Source: Geopseudomonas aromaticivorans
GTDB taxonomy: Bacteria > Pseudomonadota > Gammaproteobacteria > Pseudomonadales > Pseudomonadaceae
Length of the DNA: 64,000 nt
Assembly: GCF_019097855.1 (NCBI RefSeq)
Contig: NZ_JAHRGL010000030.1
Location: forward strand, 186,001 to 250,000
Reading direction: 5' to 3'
Under the pieces are notes generated by a model. It was not told the DNA's origin, made no database searches, and saw only the letters and a list, made by a program, of their open reading frames with translations. Positions 1 through 7,780 of this stretch are shown piece by piece. The translations under genes and the position numbers were made by a program. Position 1 is the first letter of the stretch. Each line of letters opens with the position of its first letter.

Positions 1-1140
1 AATGAGGGGCGCCTGTACAGTCCGCCCGGCAAGGCCGAGCTGACCGCCGAGCTGCGCGAGCGGCTGACGCGGATTCCCGAGGACGACCTCGAGCAGCAGA
101 TGGAGGCGCTGCGCCACTTCAAGCTGGCCCACGGCCTGCGCGTGGCCGCCTCGGAGATCGCCGGCAGCCTGCCGCTGATGAAGGTCAGCGACTACCTGAC
201 CTGGTTGGCCGAGGCGATCCTCGAACAGGTCCTGCAGCTGGGCTGGCGCCAGGTCGCTCAGAAGCACGGCTACCCACGCCGCGCCGACGGCAGCGTGGCC
301 AGCGAACCGGACTTCATCATCGTCGGCTACGGCAAGGTCGGCGGCATCGAGCTGGGCCACAGCTCCGACCTCGACCTGGTGTTCGTCCACAGCGGCGACC
401 AGCAGACCGAGACCGACGGCGCCAAGCCGATCGACAGCGCGCAGTTCTACACCCGCCTGGGCCAGCGCATCATCCACCTGCTCACCGCGCAGACCGCCTC
501 CGGCGCCCTGTACGAAGTGGACATGCGCCTGCGCCCCTCCGGCGTGTCCGGCCTGCTGGCCAGCTCGCTGGCGGCCTTCGAGCGCTACCAGGAAAGCGAG
601 GCCTGGACCTGGGAGCACCAGGCGCTGGTGCGCGCGCGCAAGCTGACCGGCTCCGAAGCGGTGGCCGAGCAGTTCGAGCTGATCCGCGCCCGCGTGCTCG
701 GCCGCGAGCGCGATGGCGCCGCGCTGCGCAGCGAAGTCAGCGAGATGCGCGCCAAGATGCGCGACAACCTGGGCACCAAGAGCACCGCCGGCGGCACCGC
801 GGCGGAGGCGTTCGACGCGGCGGCGACCTTCAATCTCAAGCACGATGCCGGTGGTATCGTCGATATCGAATTTATGGTGCAATATGCCGTTCTCGCCTGG
901 TCGCGGCAGTACCCTGAACTGCTGCGTTTCACCGACAACATCCGCATTCTGGAAGGGCTGGAGCGGGCTGGCTTGATCGCCGGCGCCGACGTCCGTCTTC
1001 TGCAGGAGGCCTACAAGGCCTATCGCGCAGCTGCCCACCGCCTGGCCTTGCAGAAACAGGCCGGCGTCGTGAGTGGCGACCACTTCCACGAGGAGCGCCG
1101 CGGCGTGATGCGGATCTGGCGCGAGCTGGGGCTCGCGTAG
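1..1140 (+). CDS. glnE: Bifunctional glutamine synthetase adenylyltransferase/deadenylase, C-terminal part
   Basis: The reading frame is open from the first base, so this is the last 379 residues of a protein of roughly 950-980 residues; the start lies outside the window. GlnE adds AMP to, and removes it from, glutamine synthetase in response to PII and glutamine. The fragment contains the nucleotidyltransferase signature of the adenylylating half (GYGKVGGIELG followed by SSDLDLVFVH, with the metal-binding DLD), then the helical C-terminal region. The N-terminal deadenylase half is not visible. Its position directly upstream of ilvE and waaF matches the Pseudomonas arrangement. Identification is secure; only the 5' part is missing. 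Confidence 0.95.
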   Translation, partial: NEGRLYSPPGKAELTAELRERLTRIPEDDLEQQMEALRHFKLAHGLRVAASEIAGSLPLMKVSDYLTWLAEAILEQVLQLGWRQVAQKHGYPRRADGSVASEPDFIIVGYGKVGGIELGHSSDLDLVFVHSGDQQTETDGAKPIDSAQFYTRLGQRIIHLLTAQTASGALYEVDMRLRPSGVSGLLASSLAAFERYQESEAWTWEHQALVRARKLTGSEAVAEQFELIRARVLGRERDGAALRSEVSEMRAKMRDNLGTKSTAGGTAAEAFDAAATFNLKHDAGGIVDIEFMVQYAVLAWSRQYPELLRFTDNIRILEGLERAGLIAGADVRLLQEAYKAYRAAAHRLALQKQAGVVSGDHFHEERRGVMRIWRELGLA

Positions 1141-1170
1141 GCGGCAGGTCGCGGGCGACCTGGCTGCCGC
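1141..1170 (+). terminator. Hairpin directly after glnE
   Basis: Immediately after the TAG stop, GCGGCAG and CTGCCGC form an outer stem, with an inner GTCG/CGAC pair around a CGGG loop; alternatively CAGGTCG pairs perfectly with CGACCTG. There is no T tract, so intrinsic termination is uncertain; it may act as an mRNA 3'-end stabiliser. Confidence 0.35.
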
Positions 1171-1259
1171 AGGCAGAAGTGCGGCGCGTGACGCCAGGCG
1201 TCATGCGGTCCGCGGGTGGACTGAAGGCAAACACGAATTCTTGAAGGAGCTGGCAAAAA

Positions 1260-2183
1260 ATGTCGATGGCCGATCGTGATGGCGTGATCTGGTATGACGG
1301 TGAAATGGTGCAGTGGCGCAACGCGACCACCCACGTGCTGACCCACAGCCTGCACTATGGCATGGGCGTGTTCGAGGGCGTGCGCGCCTACAACACCCCG
1401 CAGGGCACCGCGATCTTCCGCCTGGAAGCGCATACCGACCGTCTGTTCGATTCCGCCCACATCATGGGCATGAAGATTCCGTTCACCAAGGACGAAATCA
1501 ACGAGGCCACCAAGGCCGCCGTGCGCGACAACGGTCTGGAAAGCGCCTACATCCGTCCGCTGGCCTTCTACGGCTCGGAAGGCATGGGCATCCGCGCCGA
1601 CAACCTGAAGGTGCACGTGATCGTCGCGGCCTGGCACTGGGGCGCCTACATGGGCGACGAAGCGCTGGAAAACGGCATCAAGATCCGCACCAGCTCGTTC
1701 ACCCGTCACCACGTCAACATCACCATGACCCGCGCCAAGTCGAGCGGCGCCTACGTCAACTCGATGCTGGCCCTGCAGGAAGCGGTGTCCGCCGGTGCCG
1801 ACGAGGCCCTGCTGCTGGATCCGGAAGGCTACGTGGCCGAGGGTTCGGGCGAGAACGTGTTCATCGTCAAGAACGGCGTGATCTACACCCCCGAAGTGAC
1901 TGCCTGCCTCAACGGCATCACCCGCAACACCGTGCTGACCCTGGCTCGCGAGCAGGGCATCGAGATCGTCGAGAAGCGCATCACCCGCGACGAGGTGTAC
2001 ATCGCCGACGAGGCCTTCTTCACCGGTACCGCCGCCGAAGTCACGCCGATCCGCGAAGTGGACGGCCGCCAGATCGGCATCGGCCGCCGCGGCCCGGTCA
2101 CCGAGAAGCTGCAGAAGGCCTACTTCGACTTGGTCACCGGCAAGACCGATGCCCATGCCGAGTGGCGCACTCTGGTCAAGTGA
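1260..2183 (+). CDS. ilvE: Branched-chain amino acid aminotransferase
   Basis: A class IV PLP-dependent aminotransferase of 307 residues that interconverts 2-keto acids and leucine, isoleucine or valine with glutamate as amino donor. The N-terminus (DGVIWYDGEMVQW, then LHYGMGVFEGVRAY) is characteristic of bacterial IlvE. The PLP lysine is K160 in RAKSSGAYVNS. A strong ribosome-binding site, AAGGAG, lies 11 bases before the ATG, which supports this start. It is cytoplasmic and unrelated to LPS, but glnE-ilvE-waaF is a conserved Pseudomonas order. A strong hairpin terminator follows, so it is probably its own transcription unit. Confidence 0.96.
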   Translation: MSMADRDGVIWYDGEMVQWRNATTHVLTHSLHYGMGVFEGVRAYNTPQGTAIFRLEAHTDRLFDSAHIMGMKIPFTKDEINEATKAAVRDNGLESAYIRPLAFYGSEGMGIRADNLKVHVIVAAWHWGAYMGDEALENGIKIRTSSFTRHHVNITMTRAKSSGAYVNSMLALQEAVSAGADEALLLDPEGYVAEGSGENVFIVKNGVIYTPEVTACLNGITRNTVLTLAREQGIEIVEKRITRDEVYIADEAFFTGTAAEVTPIREVDGRQIGIGRRGPVTEKLQKAYFDLVTGKTDAHAEWRTLVK

Positions 2184-2230
2184 AGCGACAGCAGGCTTCA
2201 CGGCTGGATGCGTGAGTCAGAAAGCCAGTG

Positions 2231-2260
2231 ACGGGGAGGCGCAAGCCTCCCCGTTCATTT
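2231..2260 (+). terminator. Intrinsic terminator between ilvE and waaF
   Basis: A perfect 10-bp stem (ACGGGGAGGC at 2231-2240, GCAA loop, GCCTCCCCGT at 2245-2254) is followed by TCATTT. It ends only about 17 bases before the waaF ATG, leaving no room for a separate promoter between terminator and gene. Confidence 0.75.
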
Positions 2261-2270
2261 CGGAAATCGC

Positions 2271-3320
2271 ATGAGAATACTGATCGTAGGTCCCTCCTGG
2301 GTCGGCGACATGGTGATGGCGCAGACGCTGTTCCAGTGCCTGAAGCAGCGTCATCCCGACTGCCAGATCGACGTGCTGGCTCCCGACTGGAGCCGGCCGA
2401 TCCTCGAGCGCATGCCCGAGGTGCACGCTGCGCTGAGCTTCCCGTTCGGCCACGGCGTGTTCGACCTCGCCGGCCGCCGGCGCATCGGCAAGTCGCTGGC
2501 CGGCCAGTACGACCAGGCGATCCTGCTGCCCAACTCGCTGAAATCCGCGCTGGTGCCGTTCTTCGCCGGCATCCCCAAGCGCACCGGCTGGAAGGGCGAG
2601 CTGCGCTACGGCCTGCTCAACGACCTGCGCACGCTGGACAAGCAGCGCTACCCGCTGATGATCGAGCGCTTCATGGCCCTGGCCTATGAGCCGGGCGCCG
2701 CCCTGGCGCAGCCCTATCCGCGGCCGCGCCTGGAGATCGACCCGGTCAGCCGCGCGGCGGCGCTGGAGAAGTTCGGCCTGAGCCTGGACCGCCCGGTACT
2801 GGTGCTATGCCCCGGCGCCGAGTTCGGCGAGGCCAAGCGCTGGCCGGCCGAGCACTACGCCGCGGTAGCCGACGCGAAGATCCGCGCCGGCTGGCAGGTC
2901 TGGCTGTTCGGCTCGAAGAACGACCACCAGGTGGGCGAGACGATCCGCGAGGAGCTGCTCCCCGGCCTGCAGGAGGAGGCGGTCAACCTGGCCGGCGAAA
3001 CCAGCCTGGCCGAGGCCATCGACCTGATGTTCTGCGCCGATGCCGTGGTGTCCAACGACTCCGGACTGATGCACGTGGCCGCCGCCCTGAACCGCCCGCT
3101 GGTGGCGGTGTACGGCTCCACCTCGCCGCAGTTCACCCCGCCGCTGGCCGAGCAGGTGGAGATCGTCCGCCTCGGCCTCGACTGCAGCCCGTGCTTCGAG
3201 CGCACCTGCCGCTTCGGCCACTACAACTGCCTGCGCGACCTGCAGCCGCAGCCGGTGCTCGACGCCCTGCAGCGCCTGGCCGGCGAGCCGTTGGCCGATC
3301 CGTTGCCGCAGGAGCACTGA
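2271..3320 (+). CDS. waaF: ADP-heptose:LPS heptosyltransferase II
   Basis: A GT9-family glycosyltransferase of 349 residues that transfers the second L-glycero-D-manno-heptose to the inner core on the cytoplasmic face of the inner membrane. Evidence is the N-terminal MRILIVGPSWVGDMVMAQ and the C-terminal nucleotide-sugar site around residues 260-285 (NDSGLMHVAAAL, then VAVYGSTSPQFTPP), with Cys-rich SPCFERTCRFGHYNCL near the end, all typical of WaaF. It is the first gene of a tightly packed operon: its TGA is followed at once by the GTG of waaC. Confidence 0.95.
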   Translation: MRILIVGPSWVGDMVMAQTLFQCLKQRHPDCQIDVLAPDWSRPILERMPEVHAALSFPFGHGVFDLAGRRRIGKSLAGQYDQAILLPNSLKSALVPFFAGIPKRTGWKGELRYGLLNDLRTLDKQRYPLMIERFMALAYEPGAALAQPYPRPRLEIDPVSRAAALEKFGLSLDRPVLVLCPGAEFGEAKRWPAEHYAAVADAKIRAGWQVWLFGSKNDHQVGETIREELLPGLQEEAVNLAGETSLAEAIDLMFCADAVVSNDSGLMHVAAALNRPLVAVYGSTSPQFTPPLAEQVEIVRLGLDCSPCFERTCRFGHYNCLRDLQPQPVLDALQRLAGEPLADPLPQEH

Positions 3321-4379
3321 GTGCGCGTTCTGCTGATCAAGACCTCGTCGCTGGGCGACGTCATCCATAGCCTGCCGGCGCTGACCGACGCCATGCGTGC
3401 CATCCCCGGCATCCGTTTCGACTGGGTGGTGGAGGAGGGTTTCGCCGAGATTCCCACCTGGCACCCGGCGGTCGAGCGGGTGATCCCGGTGGCCCTGCGC
3501 CGCTGGCGCAAGAATCTGTGGAGCACCCTGCGCGGCGGCGAATGGCGGCAGTTCAAGGCGCGCCTGAACGAACAGCGCTACGACCTGGTGATCGACGCCC
3601 AAGGCTTGCTGAAGAGCGCCTTGCTCACCCGCTATGTCCAGGCGCCGGTCGCCGGGCTGGACCGCGCCAGTGCCCGCGAGCCGCTGGCCAGTCGCTTCTA
3701 CGACCGCGGCTATGCGGTGCCCTGGGGCGTGCACGCGGTGGAGCGGGTGCGCCAGCTGTTCGCCCAGGCTCTCGGCTACGAACTGCCGAGCGGCAGCGGC
3801 GACTATGCGCTGGATCGCCAGCGCCTGCTCGCCGGGCGTGACGACGAGCCCTACCTGCTGTTCCTGCACGGCACCACCTGGGTCACCAAGCACTGGCCGG
3901 AGCGCTACTGGCGCGAGCTGGCCGAGCGCCTCAGTGCTCAGGGCTGGGCGATCCGCCTGCCGTGGGGCAATGCCGAGGAGCAGGCGCGCGCCGAGCGCAT
4001 CGCCGCCGGGTTGGAACGGGTCAACGTGCTGCCGAAACTGAATCTCGCCGGCGTCGCCGCCGAGCTGGCCGGCGCCCGCGCCTGCGTGGCGGTGGACACC
4101 GGTCTCGGCCATCTGGCCGCGGCGCTGGATGTGCCGACCATCTCCCTCTACGGCCCGACCAACCCGGGCTTCACCGGCGCCTACGGCCGCGGCCAGCTGC
4201 ACCTGGCCAGCGATTTCCCCTGCGCGCCCTGCCTGAAGAAGACCTGCGCCTACCAGCCTACGGCCGAGGATCGCCAGCGCTTCGACCTGGCCAGCGAACT
4301 GCCGCTGTGCTTCACCCGCCTCAACCCCATGCGCGTGGCGGGCGAACTGCAGGCCCTGCTGGCGGAGAGAATCGCCTGA
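3321..4379 (+). CDS. waaC: ADP-heptose:LPS heptosyltransferase I
   Basis: A GT9-family enzyme of 352 residues that adds the first heptose to Kdo. The start is a GTG placed immediately after the waaF stop, which fits the N-terminal sequence MRVLLIKTSSLGDVIHSLPAL shared by WaaC proteins. The acceptor/donor region is seen around residues 257-285 (AVDTGLGHLAAAL, then ISLYGPTNPGFTG). Its stop overlaps the waaG start (TGATG), so translation is probably coupled. Confidence 0.95.
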   Translation: MRVLLIKTSSLGDVIHSLPALTDAMRAIPGIRFDWVVEEGFAEIPTWHPAVERVIPVALRRWRKNLWSTLRGGEWRQFKARLNEQRYDLVIDAQGLLKSALLTRYVQAPVAGLDRASAREPLASRFYDRGYAVPWGVHAVERVRQLFAQALGYELPSGSGDYALDRQRLLAGRDDEPYLLFLHGTTWVTKHWPERYWRELAERLSAQGWAIRLPWGNAEEQARAERIAAGLERVNVLPKLNLAGVAAELAGARACVAVDTGLGHLAAALDVPTISLYGPTNPGFTGAYGRGQLHLASDFPCAPCLKKTCAYQPTAEDRQRFDLASELPLCFTRLNPMRVAGELQALLAERIA

Positions 4380-5500
4380 TGCAATTGGCTTTCGTGCTCT
4401 ACAAGTACTTCCCCTTCGGCGGCCTGCAGCGCGACTTCATGCGCATCGCCCTCGAGTGCCAGCGTCGCGGTCATGCGATCCGCGTCTACACGCCGATCTG
4501 GGAAGGCGCGGTGCCGTCCGGCTTCGACGTGCGCGTGGCGCCGATCAAGGCCTTCTTCAATCATCGGCGCAACGAGAAGTTCAGCGCCTGGCTGGCCGCC
4601 GATCTGGCCCGCGATCCGGTCGACCGGGTGGTCGGTTTCAACAAGATGCCCGGCCTCGACGTCTACTATGCCGCCGACGGCTGTTACGAGGACAAGGCAC
4701 AGACCCTGCGCAACCCGCTGTACCGCTTCGGCAAGCGCTACCGGCACTTCGCCGAGTACGAGCGCGCGGTGTTCGCCGCCGAGGCGCACACCGAGATCTT
4801 GATGATCTCCGAGGTGCAGCAGCCGCTGTTCGTCAAGCACTACGCCACCCCGGCCCAGCGCTTCCACCTGCTGCCGCCGGGCATCGCCCAGGATCGCCGC
4901 GCGCCGGCCAATGCCGCAGAGATCCGCGCGGAGTTCCGCCGCGAGTTCGCGCTGGCCGACGACGATCTGTTGCTGGTGCAGATCGGCTCCGGCTTCAAGA
5001 CCAAGGGCCTCGATCGCAGCCTCAAGGCGCTGGCCAGCCTGCCGCGCGAGCTGCAGCGGCGCACCCGGCTGATTGCCATCGGCCAGGACGACCCCAAGCC
5101 GTTCCTGCTGCAGGTCAAGGCCCTCGGCCTGTCCGAGCAGGTGCAGATCCTCAAAGGCCGTAGCGACATCCCGCGCTTTCTGCTCGGTGCCGACCTGCTG
5201 ATCCATCCGGCCTACAACGAGAACACCGGCACCGTGCTGCTCGAGGCGCTGGTCTCCGGCCTGCCGGTACTGGTCACCGACGTCTGCGGCTACGCCCACT
5301 ACATCAGCGAGGCCGACTGCGGCCGGGTGCTGCCCAGTCCGTTCGCACAGGAGCAACTCAACCGCATGCTGGCCGAAATGCTCGCCGACAATGCCGCCCG
5401 CGCCCGCTGGGCCGCCAACGGCCTGGCCTACGCCGACACGGCCGACCTCTACTCCATGCCGCAGCGTGCGGCCGACGTGATCCTCGGGGAGGGCGTATGA
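4379..5500 (+). CDS. waaG: LPS core glycosyltransferase I (UDP-glucose/GalNAc-type GT4)
   Basis: A GT-B, GT4-family transferase of 373 residues that extends the heptose region with the first outer-core sugar. The ATG overlaps the waaC stop and gives the typical WaaG start MQLAFVLYKYFPFGGLQRD; longer in-frame extensions would run into waaC. The EX7E motif of retaining GT4 enzymes is at about residues 281-289 (ENTGTVLLEAL). In P. aeruginosa WaaG is thought to add GalN; the donor cannot be read from sequence. Its stop overlaps the start of waaP. Confidence 0.93.
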   Translation: MQLAFVLYKYFPFGGLQRDFMRIALECQRRGHAIRVYTPIWEGAVPSGFDVRVAPIKAFFNHRRNEKFSAWLAADLARDPVDRVVGFNKMPGLDVYYAADGCYEDKAQTLRNPLYRFGKRYRHFAEYERAVFAAEAHTEILMISEVQQPLFVKHYATPAQRFHLLPPGIAQDRRAPANAAEIRAEFRREFALADDDLLLVQIGSGFKTKGLDRSLKALASLPRELQRRTRLIAIGQDDPKPFLLQVKALGLSEQVQILKGRSDIPRFLLGADLLIHPAYNENTGTVLLEALVSGLPVLVTDVCGYAHYISEADCGRVLPSPFAQEQLNRMLAEMLADNAARARWAANGLAYADTADLYSMPQRAADVILGEGV

Positions 5501-6303
5501 AGTTGATCCTCGCCGAGCCCTTCAAGTCGCTGTGGCAGGGCAAGGACGCCTTCGCCGAGGTCGAACGCCTCGACGGCCAGGTCTACCGCGAGCTGGAAGG
5601 CCGCCGCACCCTGCGCACCGAGGTGGCCGGGCGCGGCTACTTCGTCAAGATCCACCGTGGCATCGGCTGGGGCGAGATCGTCAAGAACCTGCTCACCGCC
5701 AAGCTGCCGGTACTTGGCGCCGGCCAGGAGTGGACGGCGATCCAGCGCCTCACCGCGGTCGGTGTGCCGACCATGACCGCCGTGGCCTTCGGCGAGCGCG
5801 GCAGCAATCCGGCGACCCAGCACTCGTTCATCGTCACCGAGGAGCTGGCGCCCACCGTCAGCCTGGAAGACTTCAGCCTCGACTGGCTCACCACCCCGCC
5901 CGAACCGCGGCTCAAGCGCGCGCTGATCCAGCGGGTCGCCACGATGGTCGGCGGCATGCACCGCGCCGGGGTCAACCACCGCGACTGCTACATCTGTCAC
6001 TTCCTGCTGCATACCGACCGGCCGGTGACGGCGGACGATTTTCGCCTGTCGGTGATCGACCTGCACCGCGCGCAGACCCGCGCCGCCGTGCCGGCGCGCT
6101 GGCGCGATAAGGACCTGGCCGCGCTGTACTTCTCGGCGCTGGACATCGGTCTGACCCGCCGCGACAAGCTGCGCTTTCTCAAGACCTACTTCCAGCACCC
6201 GCTGCGCGACAGTCTGCGCGACGAAGCGCGCCTGCTGGCCTGGCTGGAAGGCAAGGCGGCCAAGCTGTACGCGCGCAAGCAGCGTTACGGGGACGCGCTC
6301 TGA
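5497..6303 (+). CDS. waaP: LPS core heptose(I) kinase
   Basis: A protein-kinase-fold sugar kinase of 268 residues that phosphorylates O-4 of heptose I using ATP; it is essential for outer-membrane integrity in P. aeruginosa. The catalytic loop NHRDCYICHFLL places the catalytic aspartate at D163, the position known from WaaP work, and VIDLHRAQ supplies the metal-binding aspartate. FVKIHRG contains the nucleotide-binding lysine. It overlaps both neighbours by a few bases and is the first of four consecutive kinase-family genes. Confidence 0.94.
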   Translation: MKLILAEPFKSLWQGKDAFAEVERLDGQVYRELEGRRTLRTEVAGRGYFVKIHRGIGWGEIVKNLLTAKLPVLGAGQEWTAIQRLTAVGVPTMTAVAFGERGSNPATQHSFIVTEELAPTVSLEDFSLDWLTTPPEPRLKRALIQRVATMVGGMHRAGVNHRDCYICHFLLHTDRPVTADDFRLSVIDLHRAQTRAAVPARWRDKDLAALYFSALDIGLTRRDKLRFLKTYFQHPLRDSLRDEARLLAWLEGKAAKLYARKQRYGDAL

Positions 6304-7037
6304 TGGCCGGCTGGAATCTCGATCCGCACTACGCGCCGCTGGCGGCCGACTTCGGCAGCCTGGATGCGGTGTTCGCCCTCGAGGGCGAGCGCATCACCTA
6401 CGACCTGATGACCGAACTGATCCGCGTCGAGCGCGCCGGCGTGCGCTACTACGTCAAGCGCTACCGCCATGGCGGCAAGGGGCTGCGTCCCTATCTGGCG
6501 CGGCCGCGGGTCAAGGCCGAGTGGCAGAACCTGCGGCGCTTCGCCAAGTGGGGCATCCCCACCCTGAGCATCGTCGCCTGGGGCCTGGAGCGGCGTGCCG
6601 GCGCCTTCGTCCGCGGCGCAGTCATCACCCGCGAGCTGGTGGGCACCGAGGATCTGGCGACCCTGGCCTATCGCCAGGATGCGCGCCTGCGCGATGCCGC
6701 CTGGGTGCGCGAGACCAGCCGCAAGGTGGCCGTGGCCACACGGCATTTGCACGACCACCACTTCACCCACAACGACCTGAAGTGGCGCAACCTGCTGGTC
6801 GATCCGGCCGGCGAGGTATACCTGATCGACTGTCCGTGCGGCAGCTTCTGGTGGGGGCCGGTGCTGCGCTATCGGATCACCAAGGACCTCGCCTGCCTGG
6901 ACAAGGTGGCCAAGCGGGTGCTGTCGCGCACCCAGCGCCTGCGCTTCTACCTGCAGTACCGCGACCGCCGCCGGCTGAATGCCAGCGACAAGCGGCGTAT
7001 CCGCCAGATCGTCGAATTCTTCGAGGGACGCGAATGA
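6303..7037 (+). CDS. LPS kinase family protein (WaaP/InaA type)
   Basis: A 244-residue kinase-fold protein. A putative ATP-binding lysine lies in YYVKRYRHGG, the catalytic loop is THNDLKWRNLL with Asp at about residue 158, and the metal-binding motif is LIDCPCGSFWW. All residues expected for an active sugar kinase are present. In P. aeruginosa the corresponding gene follows waaP directly and is counted among inner-core phosphorylation genes; the exact acceptor is unknown. The start ATG overlaps the waaP stop, and its own stop overlaps the next start, so the kinases are translated as a coupled set. Confidence 0.85.
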   Translation: MAGWNLDPHYAPLAADFGSLDAVFALEGERITYDLMTELIRVERAGVRYYVKRYRHGGKGLRPYLARPRVKAEWQNLRRFAKWGIPTLSIVAWGLERRAGAFVRGAVITRELVGTEDLATLAYRQDARLRDAAWVRETSRKVAVATRHLHDHHFTHNDLKWRNLLVDPAGEVYLIDCPCGSFWWGPVLRYRITKDLACLDKVAKRVLSRTQRLRFYLQYRDRRRLNASDKRRIRQIVEFFEGRE

Positions 7038-7780
7038 GCGACTTCATCGCCGCCGAGGACCGTGCGCGCCTCGAGCGTCACGGCCTGGCCGACTACGACG
7101 CGCTGTGGGCCCTCGAGCTGCCGGCGGTGGACGAGCCGAATACCGAGCGCGGCGGCTGGAGCAGCGTCTGCCGGCTGGAGCTGGACGGTGCCGCCTACTA
7201 CCTCAAGCGCCAGCGCAACCACCTGACCCGCAGCCTGGCGCATCCGCTGGGCGAGCCGACCTTCGCCCGCGAGCTGCGCAACATCCAGCGCTACCGCGAG
7301 CTGGGCATCCCGGCGCTGCAGGCGGCCTTTTATGCCGAGCGCAAGGTGGCCGGCGAGCGCCGGGCGATCCTGCTGACCCGCGCCCTGGACGGCTGGACCG
7401 ATCTGTACGGCCTGGGGCAGAGGTGGGACAGCCTGACGGCAGCGCAGCAGCAGGCGATCATCGTCGCGGTCGGCGAGCTGGCGCGGCGGCTGCACGCGGC
7501 TGGGCAACTGCACGGCTGCTTCTATCCCAAGCACGTCTTCCTGCGCGCACAGGGCGCGGGGTACGCCGCCTGCCTGATCGACCTGGAGAAGACCCGGCCG
7601 CTGCGCTTCGGCCGGCGCGACCGGATCAAGGACCTGGAAACCCTGCTGCGCCGCGCCGACGCTTGGGGCGAGGCCGAGGTGCGCCTGTTCCTGAGGACCT
7701 ACCTGGGCGCTGACGCGGCGGTGGACGACTGGTGGCAGCGCCTGGCGCTGCGCCGTCGCGACAAGGCGGCGCGCCGATGA
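7034..7780 (+). CDS. LPS kinase family protein with altered catalytic loop (InaA-like)
   Basis: A 248-residue member of the same family: YYLKRQRNHLTRSLAHPLGEP corresponds to the lysine region and ACLIDLEKTRP to the metal-binding region. The loop equivalent to HRDCYICHFL reads LHGCFYPKHVFL, so the catalytic aspartate seems replaced by glycine. It may be a pseudokinase or use a different residue, as may be the case for InaA-type proteins. The ATG at 7034 overlaps the previous stop; an upstream extension of the frame only runs antiphase through the previous gene. Acceptor unknown. Confidence 0.8.
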   Translation: MSDFIAAEDRARLERHGLADYDALWALELPAVDEPNTERGGWSSVCRLELDGAAYYLKRQRNHLTRSLAHPLGEPTFARELRNIQRYRELGIPALQAAFYAERKVAGERRAILLTRALDGWTDLYGLGQRWDSLTAAQQQAIIVAVGELARRLHAAGQLHGCFYPKHVFLRAQGAGYAACLIDLEKTRPLRFGRRDRIKDLETLLRRADAWGEAEVRLFLRTYLGADAAVDDWWQRLALRRRDKAARR

